Source: Pelagibacteraceae bacterium AG-325-J17
GTDB lineage: Bacteria; Pseudomonadota; Alphaproteobacteria; Pelagibacterales; Pelagibacteraceae
NCBI GenBank assembly: GCA_003282825.1
Contig: QBYM01000003.1
Coordinates: 1 to 64,000 of the forward strand
Direction: 5' to 3'
Length of the DNA: 64,000 bases
Shown here in pieces: positions 55,166 through 63,419 of the stretch. Position 1 is the stretch's first letter. Each line of letters opens with the position of its first letter. The notes beneath the pieces are model-generated. The model worked only from the letters and a program-made list of their open reading frames with translations, made no database searches and was not told the origin of the DNA. A program made the translations under genes and the position numbers.

Positions 55166-55414
55166 TTAACTAATACTTAATAAATACCTTCTCTTTTTAA
55201 AATTTTTTTTTAATTTATATTCAAATGACATAGCTAATCTTTTATCATAAAATCTTTTCTTATAGATAATTTTCCATTTGTATCCACGAGTGGATTTAGC
55301 TCCAGTACCAGAATTATGTTTTTTTAGTCTTAATTTTAAATTATTTGTGTATCCAACGTATGTTTTAGTTGTTTTATTATTTGCACCCTTGAGCATATAA
55401 ACATAAAACATCAT
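55166..55414 (-). CDS. GIY-YIG nuclease-superfamily protein
   Basis: An 82-residue stand-alone GIY-YIG domain (UPF0213/YhbQ type). The two catalytic strands are FYVYMLKG and TYVGYTNNL, followed by LRLKKHNSGTGAKSTRGYKWK with the conserved Arg and a Glu in SFEYKLKK. These proteins are common and usually not homing endonucleases, but their cellular role is poorly known. It starts five bases downstream of the tRNA-Glu 3' end on the same strand, so it may be read from the tRNA promoter. Confidence 0.9.
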   Translation of the reverse strand: MMFYVYMLKGANNKTTKTYVGYTNNLKLRLKKHNSGTGAKSTRGYKWKIIYKKRFYDKRLAMSFEYKLKKNFKKRRYLLSIS

Positions 55415-55419
55415 AAATA

Positions 55420-55494
55420 TGGCGGTCCCTAGGGGAATCGAACCCCTCTTTCGAGGATGAAAACCACGTGTCCTAACCGATAGACGAAGGGACC
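55420..55494 (-). tRNA. tRNA-Glu (anticodon UUC)
   Basis: A 75-base cloverleaf with perfect acceptor GGTCCCT/AGGGACC, T-arm AGGGG-TTCGATT-CCCCT and encoded CCA. The anticodon loop TTTTCAT holds TTC. The anticodon stem CGTGG/CCTCG contains a central T-T mismatch, so only four of five pairs form. The 3' end faces the accessory gene group and integrase. Confidence 0.95.
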
Positions 55495-55547
55495 AAATTT
55501 CAGCTTTTTATTGCATAATATCAGTATAATCAAGCTTTTTAAGTTGA

Positions 55548-56489
55548 TTAAATCTTCTGTTTGATTTTAATAATTTTTTTTAATCCAGCAGATTTGTGTG
55601 TAATTAATGTTTCTGATGTAAAATCGTTACTATCGATATTAATTCCAGAGACTAAGTCCCCAGATGTTATTCCTGTCGCACAAAAAATTGAGTCACCAGT
55701 TATAATTTCTTTCAAATAGTATTTTTTTTCTAAATCAATAATTCCCATCTTTTTTGCTCTATTTTTATCCTCTATTGTGTTAAATAGAAATCGACATTGG
55801 AAAAAACAATCAAAAGCATCTAAAGCAGAAGCAGCCAAAACTCCTTCGGGACCTCCCCCAATACCTAAAAATATATCAACATTATATTTTTGATCTGTTA
55901 CTAATAATGCGCCTGATACATCACCGTCTGTAATAAGTTTTAGATTAACTTTAAGATTTTTAAGTTCATTTATAATTTTTTTGTGTCTAGGTCTGTCTAA
56001 AACACATGCAGTTAAATCTGAGGGTTGTTTATCTTTATATTCAGCTAGATTATAAATATTTTTTTTAACTGAGTTGTCTAAGTCGATAATATTTGGATCA
56101 CTAACGTTAGCTGATATTTTATTCATATATGTCTCTGGAGCATTTAATAAATTTGATTTTTCTGCAACTGATATAACTGATAGAGCACCAGGAAGATTAT
56201 TAGCGACAAAATTTGTACCTTCTAAAGGATCAACTGCTATATCGAGTTTAGGTCCTTTTTTAGTACCTAGCTTTTCACCAATAAAAAGCATTGGTGCTTC
56301 ATCAAGCTCACCTTCTCCAATAACAACTTCGCCTTCCATGTCAATTTTATTTAATTCTGTTCGCATTTTATCGACAGCAGCTTTATCTGCAGCAATCTTA
56401 TCTTTTTTTCCAACTAAATGGTATGAGGCTAAAGCAGCTTTTGAGGTCACGTTTACAAACTGATTTATAAATTTTTGGTCAATTGCCAT
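55548..56489 (-). CDS. glpX: Fructose-1,6-bisphosphatase, class II
   Basis: Gluconeogenic enzyme converting fructose-1,6-bisphosphate to fructose-6-phosphate. The GlpX family is shown by GEGELDEAPMLFIGE (about 58-72), the metal motif AVDPLEGTNFVA near 85-96, and GIGGGPEGVLAASAL near 199-213. The 313-residue length is normal. It follows a small lipoprotein gene with a one-base overlap and shares its strand with argC. The absence of class I FBPase elsewhere cannot be judged from this window. Confidence 0.94.
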   Translation of the reverse strand: MAIDQKFINQFVNVTSKAALASYHLVGKKDKIAADKAAVDKMRTELNKIDMEGEVVIGEGELDEAPMLFIGEKLGTKKGPKLDIAVDPLEGTNFVANNLPGALSVISVAEKSNLLNAPETYMNKISANVSDPNIIDLDNSVKKNIYNLAEYKDKQPSDLTACVLDRPRHKKIINELKNLKVNLKLITDGDVSGALLVTDQKYNVDIFLGIGGGPEGVLAASALDAFDCFFQCRFLFNTIEDKNRAKKMGIIDLEKKYYLKEIITGDSIFCATGITSGDLVSGINIDSNDFTSETLITHKSAGLKKIIKIKQKI

Positions 56490-56713
56490 TAGTTTATTTC
56501 TGGAAATTTACTTTTTTTAATATAATCATCTATATAAATTATATATTCATCAACAGACATTAATCTAATATCATTTGATTTTTCAATAATCTTTATTAAT
56601 TTTTGGTTATCTGCTTTTTTTTTTATACTATCCTCTGTCCAGTATTTAGAATCTTCATTTAACGAACAATTGCTAATAACTATAGCTAAACCAAAATACA
56701 CTAAAATTCTCAT
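56489..56713 (-). CDS. Small putative lipoprotein
   Basis: A 74-residue protein with a short hydrophobic leader (about 3-15) ending at a lipobox-like VISNC (Cys16). A charged, probably helical remainder follows, with no recognised domain. It is locked between argC and glpX, overlapping both by one to four bases. This suggests a real, cotranslated gene despite the lack of a known family. Confidence 0.65.
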   Translation of the reverse strand: MRILVYFGLAIVISNCSLNEDSKYWTEDSIKKKADNQKLIKIIEKSNDIRLMSVDEYIIYIDDYIKKSKFPEIN

Positions 56714-57732
56714 TCCAAACCTGCATTTATTGGAAAGTCATATTTTATATTCATATTCTGAATTGCCTGACCTGCCCCACCTTTAATTAAATTGTCTATC
56801 GCAGATAGTATTATTATTCTATTTTTATTTTTTGTTTCACAAATAGAAATATGACAATTATTTGAATTAATTACATCATTAGTACTTATCAATTTATCTT
56901 TACTCATTATTTTTACAAAAGTAGATTTCTTATAAAAATTAGACAAAGTTTTAATAATTTTTGATTGAGAGCTAGATTTGTTCATATCTACATAAATAGT
57001 ACTTAATATTCCTCTAAACATTGGCGATAAATGTGGAGTAAAATCAAAAATAGATTTTACCTTTGTGTATCTTTTTATCATTTGGTCTATTTCAGGATTA
57101 TGTCTATGAGAGCCAATTCCATAAGCACTAAGAGATTGATATAAATTTTTATCTTTAAATTTTTTATGAACACCTCTACCTGCTCCAGAATATCCAGATT
57201 TAGAGTCAATTATAATATTATTTTTTTTAATCAATTTATATTTTAATAATGGAAGTAGTGGTATAAGAATTGAAGTTGGATAACATCCCGGACAAGAAAT
57301 TATTTTAAAATCTTTTACTTTTTTTCCTGTTATTTCAGGTAAAGAATAAATACTTTTTTTAATATTAGCTAAAGCTTTATGTTTTTGATTATACCATTTT
57401 TTATAATCAGAAGCTTTTTCTAGTCTAAAATCCGCTGCTAAATCAATTAATACATTTTTATCATTCAAATTTTTTGAAATGGCTTGCGCTTCACCATTGG
57501 GCAATGCCGTAAAAACTATATCAACATCCTTTAAGTATTTTTTATCAAACTTGATAATTTTAGGTAAGTTTTTAAATGATCTTGATTCATCAAAACTTGA
57601 AATTTTTTTTCCAACTGAAGAATTTCCACATAAGTATTTAATTTTTACAAACTTATGTTTAACTAACAATTTAATTAGTTGAATTCCAATATAGCCAGTT
57701 GAACCAGCGACTAATACTTTAAGCTTAGGCAT
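56710..57732 (-). CDS. argC: N-acetyl-gamma-glutamyl-phosphate reductase
   Basis: Third step of arginine synthesis, reducing N-acetylglutamyl phosphate to the semialdehyde with NADPH. The N-terminal Rossmann start is VAGSTGYIGIQLIKLL, and the catalytic cysteine is C150 in ISCPGCYPTSI. SGYSGAGRG near 170 and the late AGQAIQNMN are also conserved. The 340-residue length is typical of the type 1 enzyme. It lies 33 bases after rpsI in the rplM-rpsI-argC order seen in many alphaproteobacteria. Confidence 0.95.
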   Translation of the reverse strand: MPKLKVLVAGSTGYIGIQLIKLLVKHKFVKIKYLCGNSSVGKKISSFDESRSFKNLPKIIKFDKKYLKDVDIVFTALPNGEAQAISKNLNDKNVLIDLAADFRLEKASDYKKWYNQKHKALANIKKSIYSLPEITGKKVKDFKIISCPGCYPTSILIPLLPLLKYKLIKKNNIIIDSKSGYSGAGRGVHKKFKDKNLYQSLSAYGIGSHRHNPEIDQMIKRYTKVKSIFDFTPHLSPMFRGILSTIYVDMNKSSSQSKIIKTLSNFYKKSTFVKIMSKDKLISTNDVINSNNCHISICETKNKNRIIILSAIDNLIKGGAGQAIQNMNIKYDFPINAGLE

Positions 57733-57765
57733 TTTATATTATAACAGTTTAAAATTAAAAAAAAA

Positions 57766-58203
57766 TTATCTTTTAGAGAACTGGAAGCTTCTTCTAGCTT
57801 TTCTTCTTCCAGGTTTTTTTCTTTCAACTGCTCTGGAGTCTCTAGTGGTCAATTTTTCAGTTCTAAGAGTAGATTTAAGATTTTCGTCAAATAATACTAA
57901 TGCTTTAGATATGCCATGTACCATTGCTCCAGCTTGACCTGTTGGTCCACCACCTTTCACACTACATCTTACATCATAATCGGTAGCTTGATTTATCAGT
58001 TCAAAAGGTCTTGTAATTTGCATTTTATGGTTATCGCTAGCAAAATAGTCGCTAAAAAGTTTACCATTAACATAAATTTTTCCTGAACCTTTTTTTAACC
58101 AAACTCTTGCTATAGAAGTCTTTCTTCTTCCTGTTGCATATTTACTATCTTTAAAATCTAACTTTATTTTAGGATTTTTTGGAGTTGATTGAGTATTTTC
58201 CAT
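57766..58203 (-). CDS. rpsI: Ribosomal protein S9
   Basis: Small-subunit protein whose C-terminal tail reaches the P-site tRNA. The start of the domain, YATGRRKTSIARVWLKKGSG at about 22-41, VKGGGPTGQAGAM near 83, and the final GRRKARRSFQFSKR tail are all diagnostic. Length 145, with about 20 extra N-terminal residues. It begins directly after the rplM stop; the two form the conserved L13-S9 operon. Confidence 0.97.
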   Translation of the reverse strand: MENTQSTPKNPKIKLDFKDSKYATGRRKTSIARVWLKKGSGKIYVNGKLFSDYFASDNHKMQITRPFELINQATDYDVRCSVKGGGPTGQAGAMVHGISKALVLFDENLKSTLRTEKLTTRDSRAVERKKPGRRKARRSFQFSKR

Positions 58204-58662
58204 TTAATTTCTTACAATATTTTTATTATTTAATTTATTCAATTCTATAACCTTAGGATTTTGAGAAGCATGTGGATGTTCATTACCAGAATAAATCTTT
58301 AGTTTTGTAAGCTGTTTTCTTCCCAATACACCACCTGGCAACATTCTCTTTACAGCTAATTTAAGTGTTTCACCTGGTTTTTTTTCGTGAAGTTTTTCTG
58401 GTGTAGTTTCTTTTATTCCCCCTGGGTGACCAGTATGTCTAAAATATTTTTTATCTTGAAATTTTTTGCCTGTAAATTTTGCTTGTTCTATATTTTTAAC
58501 TACAACAAAATCACCATTGTCCATATGGGGTGTGTAAGTAGTTTTATTTTTTCCTCTTATAATTTTAGAAACAATTGTAGCTAGTCTACCAACAACTGCA
58601 TTTTTAGCATCTATTTCATACCACGATGAGTTTATCTGGTCTTTTTTTACGAATTTAGTCAT
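58204..58662 (-). CDS. rplM: Ribosomal protein L13
   Basis: Early-assembling large-subunit protein. WYEIDAKNAVVGRLATIVSK at about 14-33, YTPHMDNGDFVVVKNIE near 42-58, and RMLPGGVLGRKQLTKLKIY near 107-125 identify it. Length 152. It is the first gene of rplM-rpsI and diverges from the metY riboswitch leader, with promoters for both expected between 58663 and 58742. Confidence 0.97.
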   Translation of the reverse strand: MTKFVKKDQINSSWYEIDAKNAVVGRLATIVSKIIRGKNKTTYTPHMDNGDFVVVKNIEQAKFTGKKFQDKKYFRHTGHPGGIKETTPEKLHEKKPGETLKLAVKRMLPGGVLGRKQLTKLKIYSGNEHPHASQNPKVIELNKLNNKNIVRN

Positions 58663-58742
58663 TGTGCGAGGATTAATACTATTATTAACTTCAAAGTCAA
58701 TTTGATATTTATCTTGAATATTTGTTCATATATGCTACAAAT

Positions 58743-58793
58743 TACTTGCCGATTTGATCCTATTGCGGGCGTAAAACTGCTAAAAAGGAATTT
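58743..58793 (+). promoter_or_regulatory. SAM-II riboswitch
   Basis: The segment from ACTTGCC to AAAAAGGAA matches the SAM-II (metA-type) pseudoknot: GATTTGA after the first stem strand, ATTGC-GGGCG for the return strand, then the hallmark GCTAAAAAGG whose AGGA pairs back with TCCT. It binds S-adenosylmethionine and lowers expression when SAM is plentiful. It is the first of two SAM sensors in the metY leader. Confidence 0.88.
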
Positions 58794-58799
58794 TCATAA

Positions 58800-58868
58800 A
58801 ACTGTCGGTAGGCATTTGAACTATATTGTGCGCCTTACATTAAGTTAAAGCACTAAAAAAGGAGTAAA
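58800..58868 (+). promoter_or_regulatory. SAM-V riboswitch overlapping the metY ribosome site
   Basis: Downstream of SAM-II comes GGTAGGCATTTGAACTAT, ATTGTGCGCCTTACATT and GCACTAAAAAAGGAG, matching the marine SAM-V aptamer. GTAGGC pairs with GCCTTAC, allowing one bulged T. The 3' strand includes the AAGGAG ribosome site at 58859-58864, five bases before the metY ATG, so SAM binding would hide it and block translation. Tandem SAM-II/SAM-V leaders are known from SAR11. Confidence 0.9.
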
Positions 58869-60197
58869 ATGACAAAAAAAAGAAATAACCCAGAAACTAT
58901 TGCCATTCATGGAGGTGACTATAGAAGTGACCCAGCAACAAATGCAGTAGCCGTTCCTATTTATAGAACTACATCATATCAATTTAATAGTGTGGATCAT
59001 GCCGCAAATCTCTTTGCTTTAAAAGAATTTGGCAATATTTACACAAGGATAATGAACCCCACTAATGATGTATTAGAGAAAAGAATTGCAGCTCTTGAGG
59101 GCGGTTTAGCTTGTTTAACGGTAGCATCTGGACAAACTGCTTCACTATTTTCAGTATTAAATGTTGCTCAAGCTGGAGACAATATAGTTAGTTCAACTGA
59201 TCTTTATGGTGGTACCGTCTCTTTATTTACCCACACTTTAAGTAAGCTTGGTATTGAAATTAGATATGCAGACCCTAAAGACCCTAAAAATTTTGAGAAA
59301 TTTATTGATGATAAGACTAGGGCTTTTTATGGAGAAACTCTGCCCAATCCATATTTAAGAGTATTTCCAATTAAAGAAGTATCTGACATAGGAAGAAAAT
59401 ATAATATCCCCTTAATAATGGATAACACAGCAGCTCCCATACTATGTAAACCCATTGAACATGGTGCAGCTGTCGTAATTCACTCTCTAACAAAATATAT
59501 TGGTGGACACGGTACTGCTATAGCAGGGAGTATTGTTGATAGTGGTAATTTTGACTGGACTGCAGATCCAAAAAGACAACCCTTATTTAATGAACCTGAT
59601 GCCAGTTATAGTGGGGCTATTTGGGGCAAGGTTGTACCAGAACTTACTGGAGCAAATATACCTTTTGCAGTGAGAGCTAGAGTTTGTTTATTAAGAGATT
59701 TAGGGTCAGCTTGTTCACCAGATAATGCGTTTTCTATAATTCAAGGACTTGAAACTGTAGCTTTAAGAATGAAACAGCATTGTGAAAATGCACAAAAAGT
59801 TGTTGATTATTTAAAAAAACATAAAGAAGTAACTAAAGTAATATTTTCTACTGAACACGATAAACTTATTGCTGATAGAGCCAAAAAATATCTTAAAGGT
59901 GGAAATGGGCCTATGGTAGGTATTGAATTAAAAGGTGGTTTTGAAGCTGGCAAAAGATTTATAGAATCTCTAAAAATGTTCTATCATGTTGCAAATATTG
60001 GGGATGCTAGAAGCTTAGCAATTCATCCAGCTAGCACAACCCATAGTCAGTTAAATGACAAAGAGCTTGCAGCATCTGGTGTGACCCAAAGTTATGTTAG
60101 ACTATGTATCGGTTTAGAACACATTGATGATATTATAGAAGATCTAGATCAAGCATTAAATAAATCGTCAAAAGGAACTTTAAAGGCTGTTAGTTAA
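58869..60197 (+). CDS. metY: O-acetylhomoserine sulfhydrylase (aminocarboxypropyltransferase)
   Basis: PLP enzyme that makes homocysteine from O-acetylhomoserine and sulfide, allowing direct sulfhydrylation. PLP-family marks are TRIMNPTNDVLEKRIAALEGG (about 58-78), the ASGQTASLFS loop, MDNTAAPILC (PLP Asp) and SLTKYIGGHG with the Schiff-base lysine near residue 212. Length 442, the longer MetY form rather than the roughly 390-residue MetB/MetZ. Control is by the SAM-II/SAM-V tandem leader. The eight-base overlap with ctaA contains both stops. Confidence 0.95.
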   Translation: MTKKRNNPETIAIHGGDYRSDPATNAVAVPIYRTTSYQFNSVDHAANLFALKEFGNIYTRIMNPTNDVLEKRIAALEGGLACLTVASGQTASLFSVLNVAQAGDNIVSSTDLYGGTVSLFTHTLSKLGIEIRYADPKDPKNFEKFIDDKTRAFYGETLPNPYLRVFPIKEVSDIGRKYNIPLIMDNTAAPILCKPIEHGAAVVIHSLTKYIGGHGTAIAGSIVDSGNFDWTADPKRQPLFNEPDASYSGAIWGKVVPELTGANIPFAVRARVCLLRDLGSACSPDNAFSIIQGLETVALRMKQHCENAQKVVDYLKKHKEVTKVIFSTEHDKLIADRAKKYLKGGNGPMVGIELKGGFEAGKRFIESLKMFYHVANIGDARSLAIHPASTTHSQLNDKELAASGVTQSYVRLCIGLEHIDDIIEDLDQALNKSSKGTLKAVS

Positions 60198-61206
60198 ACC
60201 TTGTATTTATATAGAAAAAATAAATACATGAACTTACTAAAAAAATCGAACTTAATTGGTGCATAGCTGCAATATAAAGTTGTGCACCATATACCACTGT
60301 AAAAATACCTAAAATAATTTGCAGGATTATCAAAATACCTAAAATGTTTATAGATTTATATAAATCATAAATTTTGTTTTTATATATCTTATAAAAAATA
60401 AAGAAATAAAAGAACATGATCAAATATGCCAAATTTCTATGCATGAATTGGACTAAAGAAGGATCACTAAAAGCAGATAATTTAAACAAATCTTCAAAGT
60501 CATTATCATTTGGGAAATAAGTATTGCCCATGAGAGGCCAAGAATTATAGATTTTACCAGCGTCCATACCAGAAACGAAAGCACCTACAACTATTTGTAT
60601 AAATACAAGTATCAAAAATGTTAATGGTAAAAATACACTTATTCTTCTTGTGTTATTATTGATAACTTTAGTTTTTAAATAATTCCAAAAAATTAATGAT
60701 AAAATCAAAAATGCTATTAATAAATGAATTGATAGTCTAAAATGACTTACATCAACTCTATCAACTAAACCACTAGTAACCATATACCAACCTATAAAAC
60801 CTTGAAAACATATGAGAAAAAAAATTAAATATAAATTCAACAATTTATAAAATTCAATTTTAAAGGAAAAATAGACTAAAGGGATTAGAAAACTGATACC
60901 AATTACTCTTCCTAAAAATCTATGACCCCACTCCCACCAGAAAATTATTTTAAAATCTTGTAAAGTCATGTTGTAATTTTGTAATTCGTACTCAGGAATT
61001 TTTTTGTAGAGATTAAAATACATGATCCAATCATTATTATTTAAAGGTGGTAAGATTCCAGAAAACAACTGCCATTCAGTTATGGAAAGACCCGAGTCAG
61101 TTAATCTTGTAAGACCACCAACAACGATCATAATTGCTATAATCCAAAACATGGTTATCAACCAAAGAGATAATTGATTATTTATTTTTGGATTAACTGT
61201 ATACAT
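60190..61206 (-). CDS. ctaA: Heme A synthase
   Basis: Inner-membrane COX15/CtaA enzyme that oxidises heme O to heme A for cytochrome aa3 oxidase. Family marks are VVGGLTRLTDSGLSITEWQ at about 22-40 and WEWGHRFLGRVIG near 90-102 (heme-binding His), with later histidines in SHFRLSIHLLIAF, MHRNLAYLI and AAMHQLSS. Length 338, type 2 (alphaproteobacterial/mitochondrial) form with eight helices. It diverges from the chorismate mutase gene. Confidence 0.95.
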   Translation of the reverse strand: MYTVNPKINNQLSLWLITMFWIIAIMIVVGGLTRLTDSGLSITEWQLFSGILPPLNNNDWIMYFNLYKKIPEYELQNYNMTLQDFKIIFWWEWGHRFLGRVIGISFLIPLVYFSFKIEFYKLLNLYLIFFLICFQGFIGWYMVTSGLVDRVDVSHFRLSIHLLIAFLILSLIFWNYLKTKVINNNTRRISVFLPLTFLILVFIQIVVGAFVSGMDAGKIYNSWPLMGNTYFPNDNDFEDLFKLSAFSDPSLVQFMHRNLAYLIMFFYFFIFYKIYKNKIYDLYKSINILGILIILQIILGIFTVVYGAQLYIAAMHQLSSIFLVSSCIYFFYINTRFN

Positions 61207-61249
61207 GAAGCAATAAATATAATAATTTTTTAATAATCCAAATATATAA

Positions 61250-61540
61250 ATGTCGCCACATAAAAGAAAAAAACTAAGTAAAATTAGATCAGAACTAGAT
61301 AAATTAGATAATACTCTAATTAAAGTTATAAAAAAGAGAACACTCCTTGTTAATAAAGTATTAGCTCTTAAAGATAAAAAGAACCAAATAGTAGATCAAA
61401 GAAGAATTAACCTAATTCTTAAAAATATTAAAAAAAAATCTATACAAAATAAAATTGATCCAAAAATAACTAACCGAATTTGGAAGAATATGATTTGGTC
61501 TTACATTGATTACGAAAAAAGGAATTTTAAAAAAAAATAA
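61250..61540 (+). CDS. Chorismate mutase type II (AroQ) domain protein
   Basis: A 96-residue all-helical protein. KIRSELDKLDNTLIKVIKKRTLLVNKVLALKDK-like sequence (about 11-43) follows the AroQ pattern: an Arg near the start of helix 1, a D-x-L-hydrophobic series and then the R-x-x-hydrophobic-V segment, with DQRRINLIL later. It would convert chorismate to prephenate for Phe and Tyr. A stand-alone AroQ at this place is common in alphaproteobacteria. Its stop abuts the rpmG stop on the other strand. Confidence 0.85.
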   Translation: MSPHKRKKLSKIRSELDKLDNTLIKVIKKRTLLVNKVLALKDKKNQIVDQRRINLILKNIKKKSIQNKIDPKITNRIWKNMIWSYIDYEKRNFKKK

Positions 61541-61732
61541 CTATTTACTGTGCGGTGGAAGTTTCTTTTCAACAAAAACTTCATGTTTACGAGTTGCGGG
61601 ATTGTACTTTTTTGCTTTTAATTTTATCTTAGCTTTTTCACCACCAGCAGGTTTTTTAACATAATAAAAAAAAGGACTATCAGGTTTAGCTTCTGGAACT
61701 AAACGTACTTTAACATGTGTTTTTTTTGCCAT
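61541..61732 (-). CDS. rpmG: Ribosomal protein L33
   Basis: Large-subunit protein at the E site. The middle and end, KIKLKAKKYNPATRKHEVFVEKK, give the assignment. The 63-residue protein has about ten extra residues in a loop near 18-30 compared with E. coli L33. No cysteines are present, so this is the zinc-free form, as usual in proteobacteria. It shares its strand with merR, ihfA, plsX and rpmF. Confidence 0.93.
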   Translation of the reverse strand: MAKKTHVKVRLVPEAKPDSPFFYYVKKPAGGEKAKIKLKAKKYNPATRKHEVFVEKKLPPHSK

Positions 61733-61733
61733 A

Positions 61734-62105
61734 TTATTTTATTTTTTTTAAAACTTTAACAAGATTAGAAATCTTTACTAATTTGTTTTTTAAATTATCA
61801 GTCTTTATAGAATTATTTGAGGTTTCGTCAAGTTTTAAAGGTTCATTATTATTTAATATTTTTTTGGCTCCGTTTATAGTCATTCCCTGGTCTTTAAGTA
61901 AAAAATGAATTTTTTTTAATAACTCAATATTTTTTTTATCATAATATCGTCTGTTATTATTAAATATTTTAGGTTTTATTTGTTTAAATTTTTTTTCCCA
62001 AAAACGAATTGTATGTGTTGGTAAAGATTCACCTTTCTTAGATTTCAAACCTAATATCTTTACAACTTCGCTTATAGTTTTATATGAATCTGCTGATTTA
62101 TTCAT
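61734..62105 (-). CDS. MerR-family transcriptional regulator
   Basis: A 123-residue protein. The N-terminal winged helix has TISEVVKILGL at about 9-19, TIRFWEKKFKQIKPK near 36-50 and RRYYDKKNIELLKKIHFLL near 57-75, all matching MerR. The C-terminal part is short and lacks metal-binding cysteines, so the effector is unknown. The plsX-(fabH)-ihfA-merR order is standard in alphaproteobacteria. It overlaps ihfA by eight bases. Confidence 0.9.
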   Translation of the reverse strand: MNKSADSYKTISEVVKILGLKSKKGESLPTHTIRFWEKKFKQIKPKIFNNNRRYYDKKNIELLKKIHFLLKDQGMTINGAKKILNNNEPLKLDETSNNSIKTDNLKNKLVKISNLVKVLKKIK

Positions 62106-62397
62106 CTTTTTTTTGGTTAATAAATTCTTTAAATTCTTTTGATGGTTTAAAAAGTACTACATCTCTCTCAGAAATAACTTTTCTCTCTTTGGTTTTGGGA
62201 TTTCTTCCAATTCTTGATTTTTTAGATCTAATAGAAAATGTTCCAAATTTAGAAATCTTTACACTTCTTTTTTTTTTTAAAGTTAAAACTATTAATGAAA
62301 AAAATTCTTCAATTAGATTTTCAGAGATTTGTTTTGAAAATCCAATCTGCATATAAACTGTATTAACTAAGTCTTTTTTAGTTAAATTTATTCTCAT
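62098..62397 (-). CDS. ihfA: Integration host factor subunit alpha
   Basis: DNA-bending nucleoid protein. The HU/IHF fold is seen in LTKKDLVNTVYMQIGFSK at about 4-21, the FGTFSIRSKKSRIGRNPKTKE arm (about 52-72, with the Pro that inserts into DNA in GRNP), and a final VVLFKPSKEFKEFIN. Length 99. Alpha rather than beta is inferred from position between plsX and merR. It could assist site-specific recombination such as that of the integrase at 51.4 kb. Confidence 0.93.
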   Translation of the reverse strand: MRINLTKKDLVNTVYMQIGFSKQISENLIEEFFSLIVLTLKKKRSVKISKFGTFSIRSKKSRIGRNPKTKERKVISERDVVLFKPSKEFKEFINQKKDE

Positions 62398-62402
62398 TTT
62401 GT

Positions 62403-63404
62403 TTATATATTACTTCTAATTTTATCTATCAAATTTCCTTTTACAATCTTATTACAAACATTTAATGAATTTGAAAATCCAATAAAATCAGTTCCACCAT
62501 GACTTTTTACAACAGGTGAATCTAAACCAATAAAAATTGCTCCATTATATAATCTTGGGTCTAGTCTTTTTTTAAATTTCTTAAGGTTTGATATATTTAA
62601 TATAGACGAAATTTTACCTAAAATAGATCCACTTAATGCCTGTTTAAGTTCACTAGTTATAAAATTGGCTGTACCTTCTGCTGTTTTAAGTGCAACATTC
62701 CCAGTAAAGCCGTCAGAAACAATAACATTTACTTTTCCATTCATAAGTTCATTTCCTTCTATATAACCAGCAAAATCAAAATTCTTAGATTTTTTGTCAT
62801 TTAAGGTTTGATAGGTTTCTTTAATTATTTCATTTCCTTTTAGCTCCTCTGACCCAATATTTAATAATGCTACATTTGGTGACTCATTGGGATAAAGAGA
62901 TTTGTAAAGAGATGAGCCCATAATAGAAAAATCAACTAAATTTTTAGTACTACATTCAATATTTGCACCTAGATCTAAAACTACACTCATGCCTTTCTTA
63001 TTAGGCCAGAGAGCAGATAAAGCTGGTTTATCGATATTTTCAATCATTTTAAGATTTAATTTAGCAATAACAAGTAATGCACCTGTGTTACCTGCTGAAA
63101 TAACAATATCAGTTTCTTTTTTTTTGACACTTTCAATTGCCAACCACATACTAGTATCTTTTCCTCTTTTAGCCGCCTCTAAAGGACTATCAGTATTTTT
63201 TACAACATTGGACGTATGAACTATTTCATAAGAGGTATCATTAATCTTACCTTCTATATGCTTCTTAATTTCATCTTGATCACCAAAAATTTTAAAGAAA
63301 TTATTATTATCTATTTTTTTATTATGAATGATACCATCAATAACTTTTTTAGGAGAACCATCACCCCCCATTGCATCAACTGCAATTTTAATTAAATCTG
63401 ACAT
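62403..63404 (-). CDS. plsX: Phosphate acyltransferase PlsX
   Basis: Peripheral membrane enzyme making acyl-phosphate from acyl-ACP, the first step of phospholipid synthesis by PlsX/PlsY. AVDAMGGDGSP at about 8-18 and SAGNTGALL near 102-110 identify it, with VLDLGANIECS and VSDGFTGNVALKTAEG later. Length 333, normal. It follows rpmF by 15 bases. fabH, usually next, is absent: ihfA starts five bases downstream. Confidence 0.95.
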   Translation of the reverse strand: MSDLIKIAVDAMGGDGSPKKVIDGIIHNKKIDNNNFFKIFGDQDEIKKHIEGKINDTSYEIVHTSNVVKNTDSPLEAAKRGKDTSMWLAIESVKKKETDIVISAGNTGALLVIAKLNLKMIENIDKPALSALWPNKKGMSVVLDLGANIECSTKNLVDFSIMGSSLYKSLYPNESPNVALLNIGSEELKGNEIIKETYQTLNDKKSKNFDFAGYIEGNELMNGKVNVIVSDGFTGNVALKTAEGTANFITSELKQALSGSILGKISSILNISNLKKFKKRLDPRLYNGAIFIGLDSPVVKSHGGTDFIGFSNSLNVCNKIVKGNLIDKIRSNI

Positions 63405-63419
63405 TGTTAAAAAATATTA

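Noticed and set aside
51446..55494. Direct-repeat att sites matching the tRNA-Glu 3' end
   Set aside because: Reading 50.2-52.4 kb showed no copy of the tRNA-Glu T-arm/acceptor sequence, so no att site is claimed.
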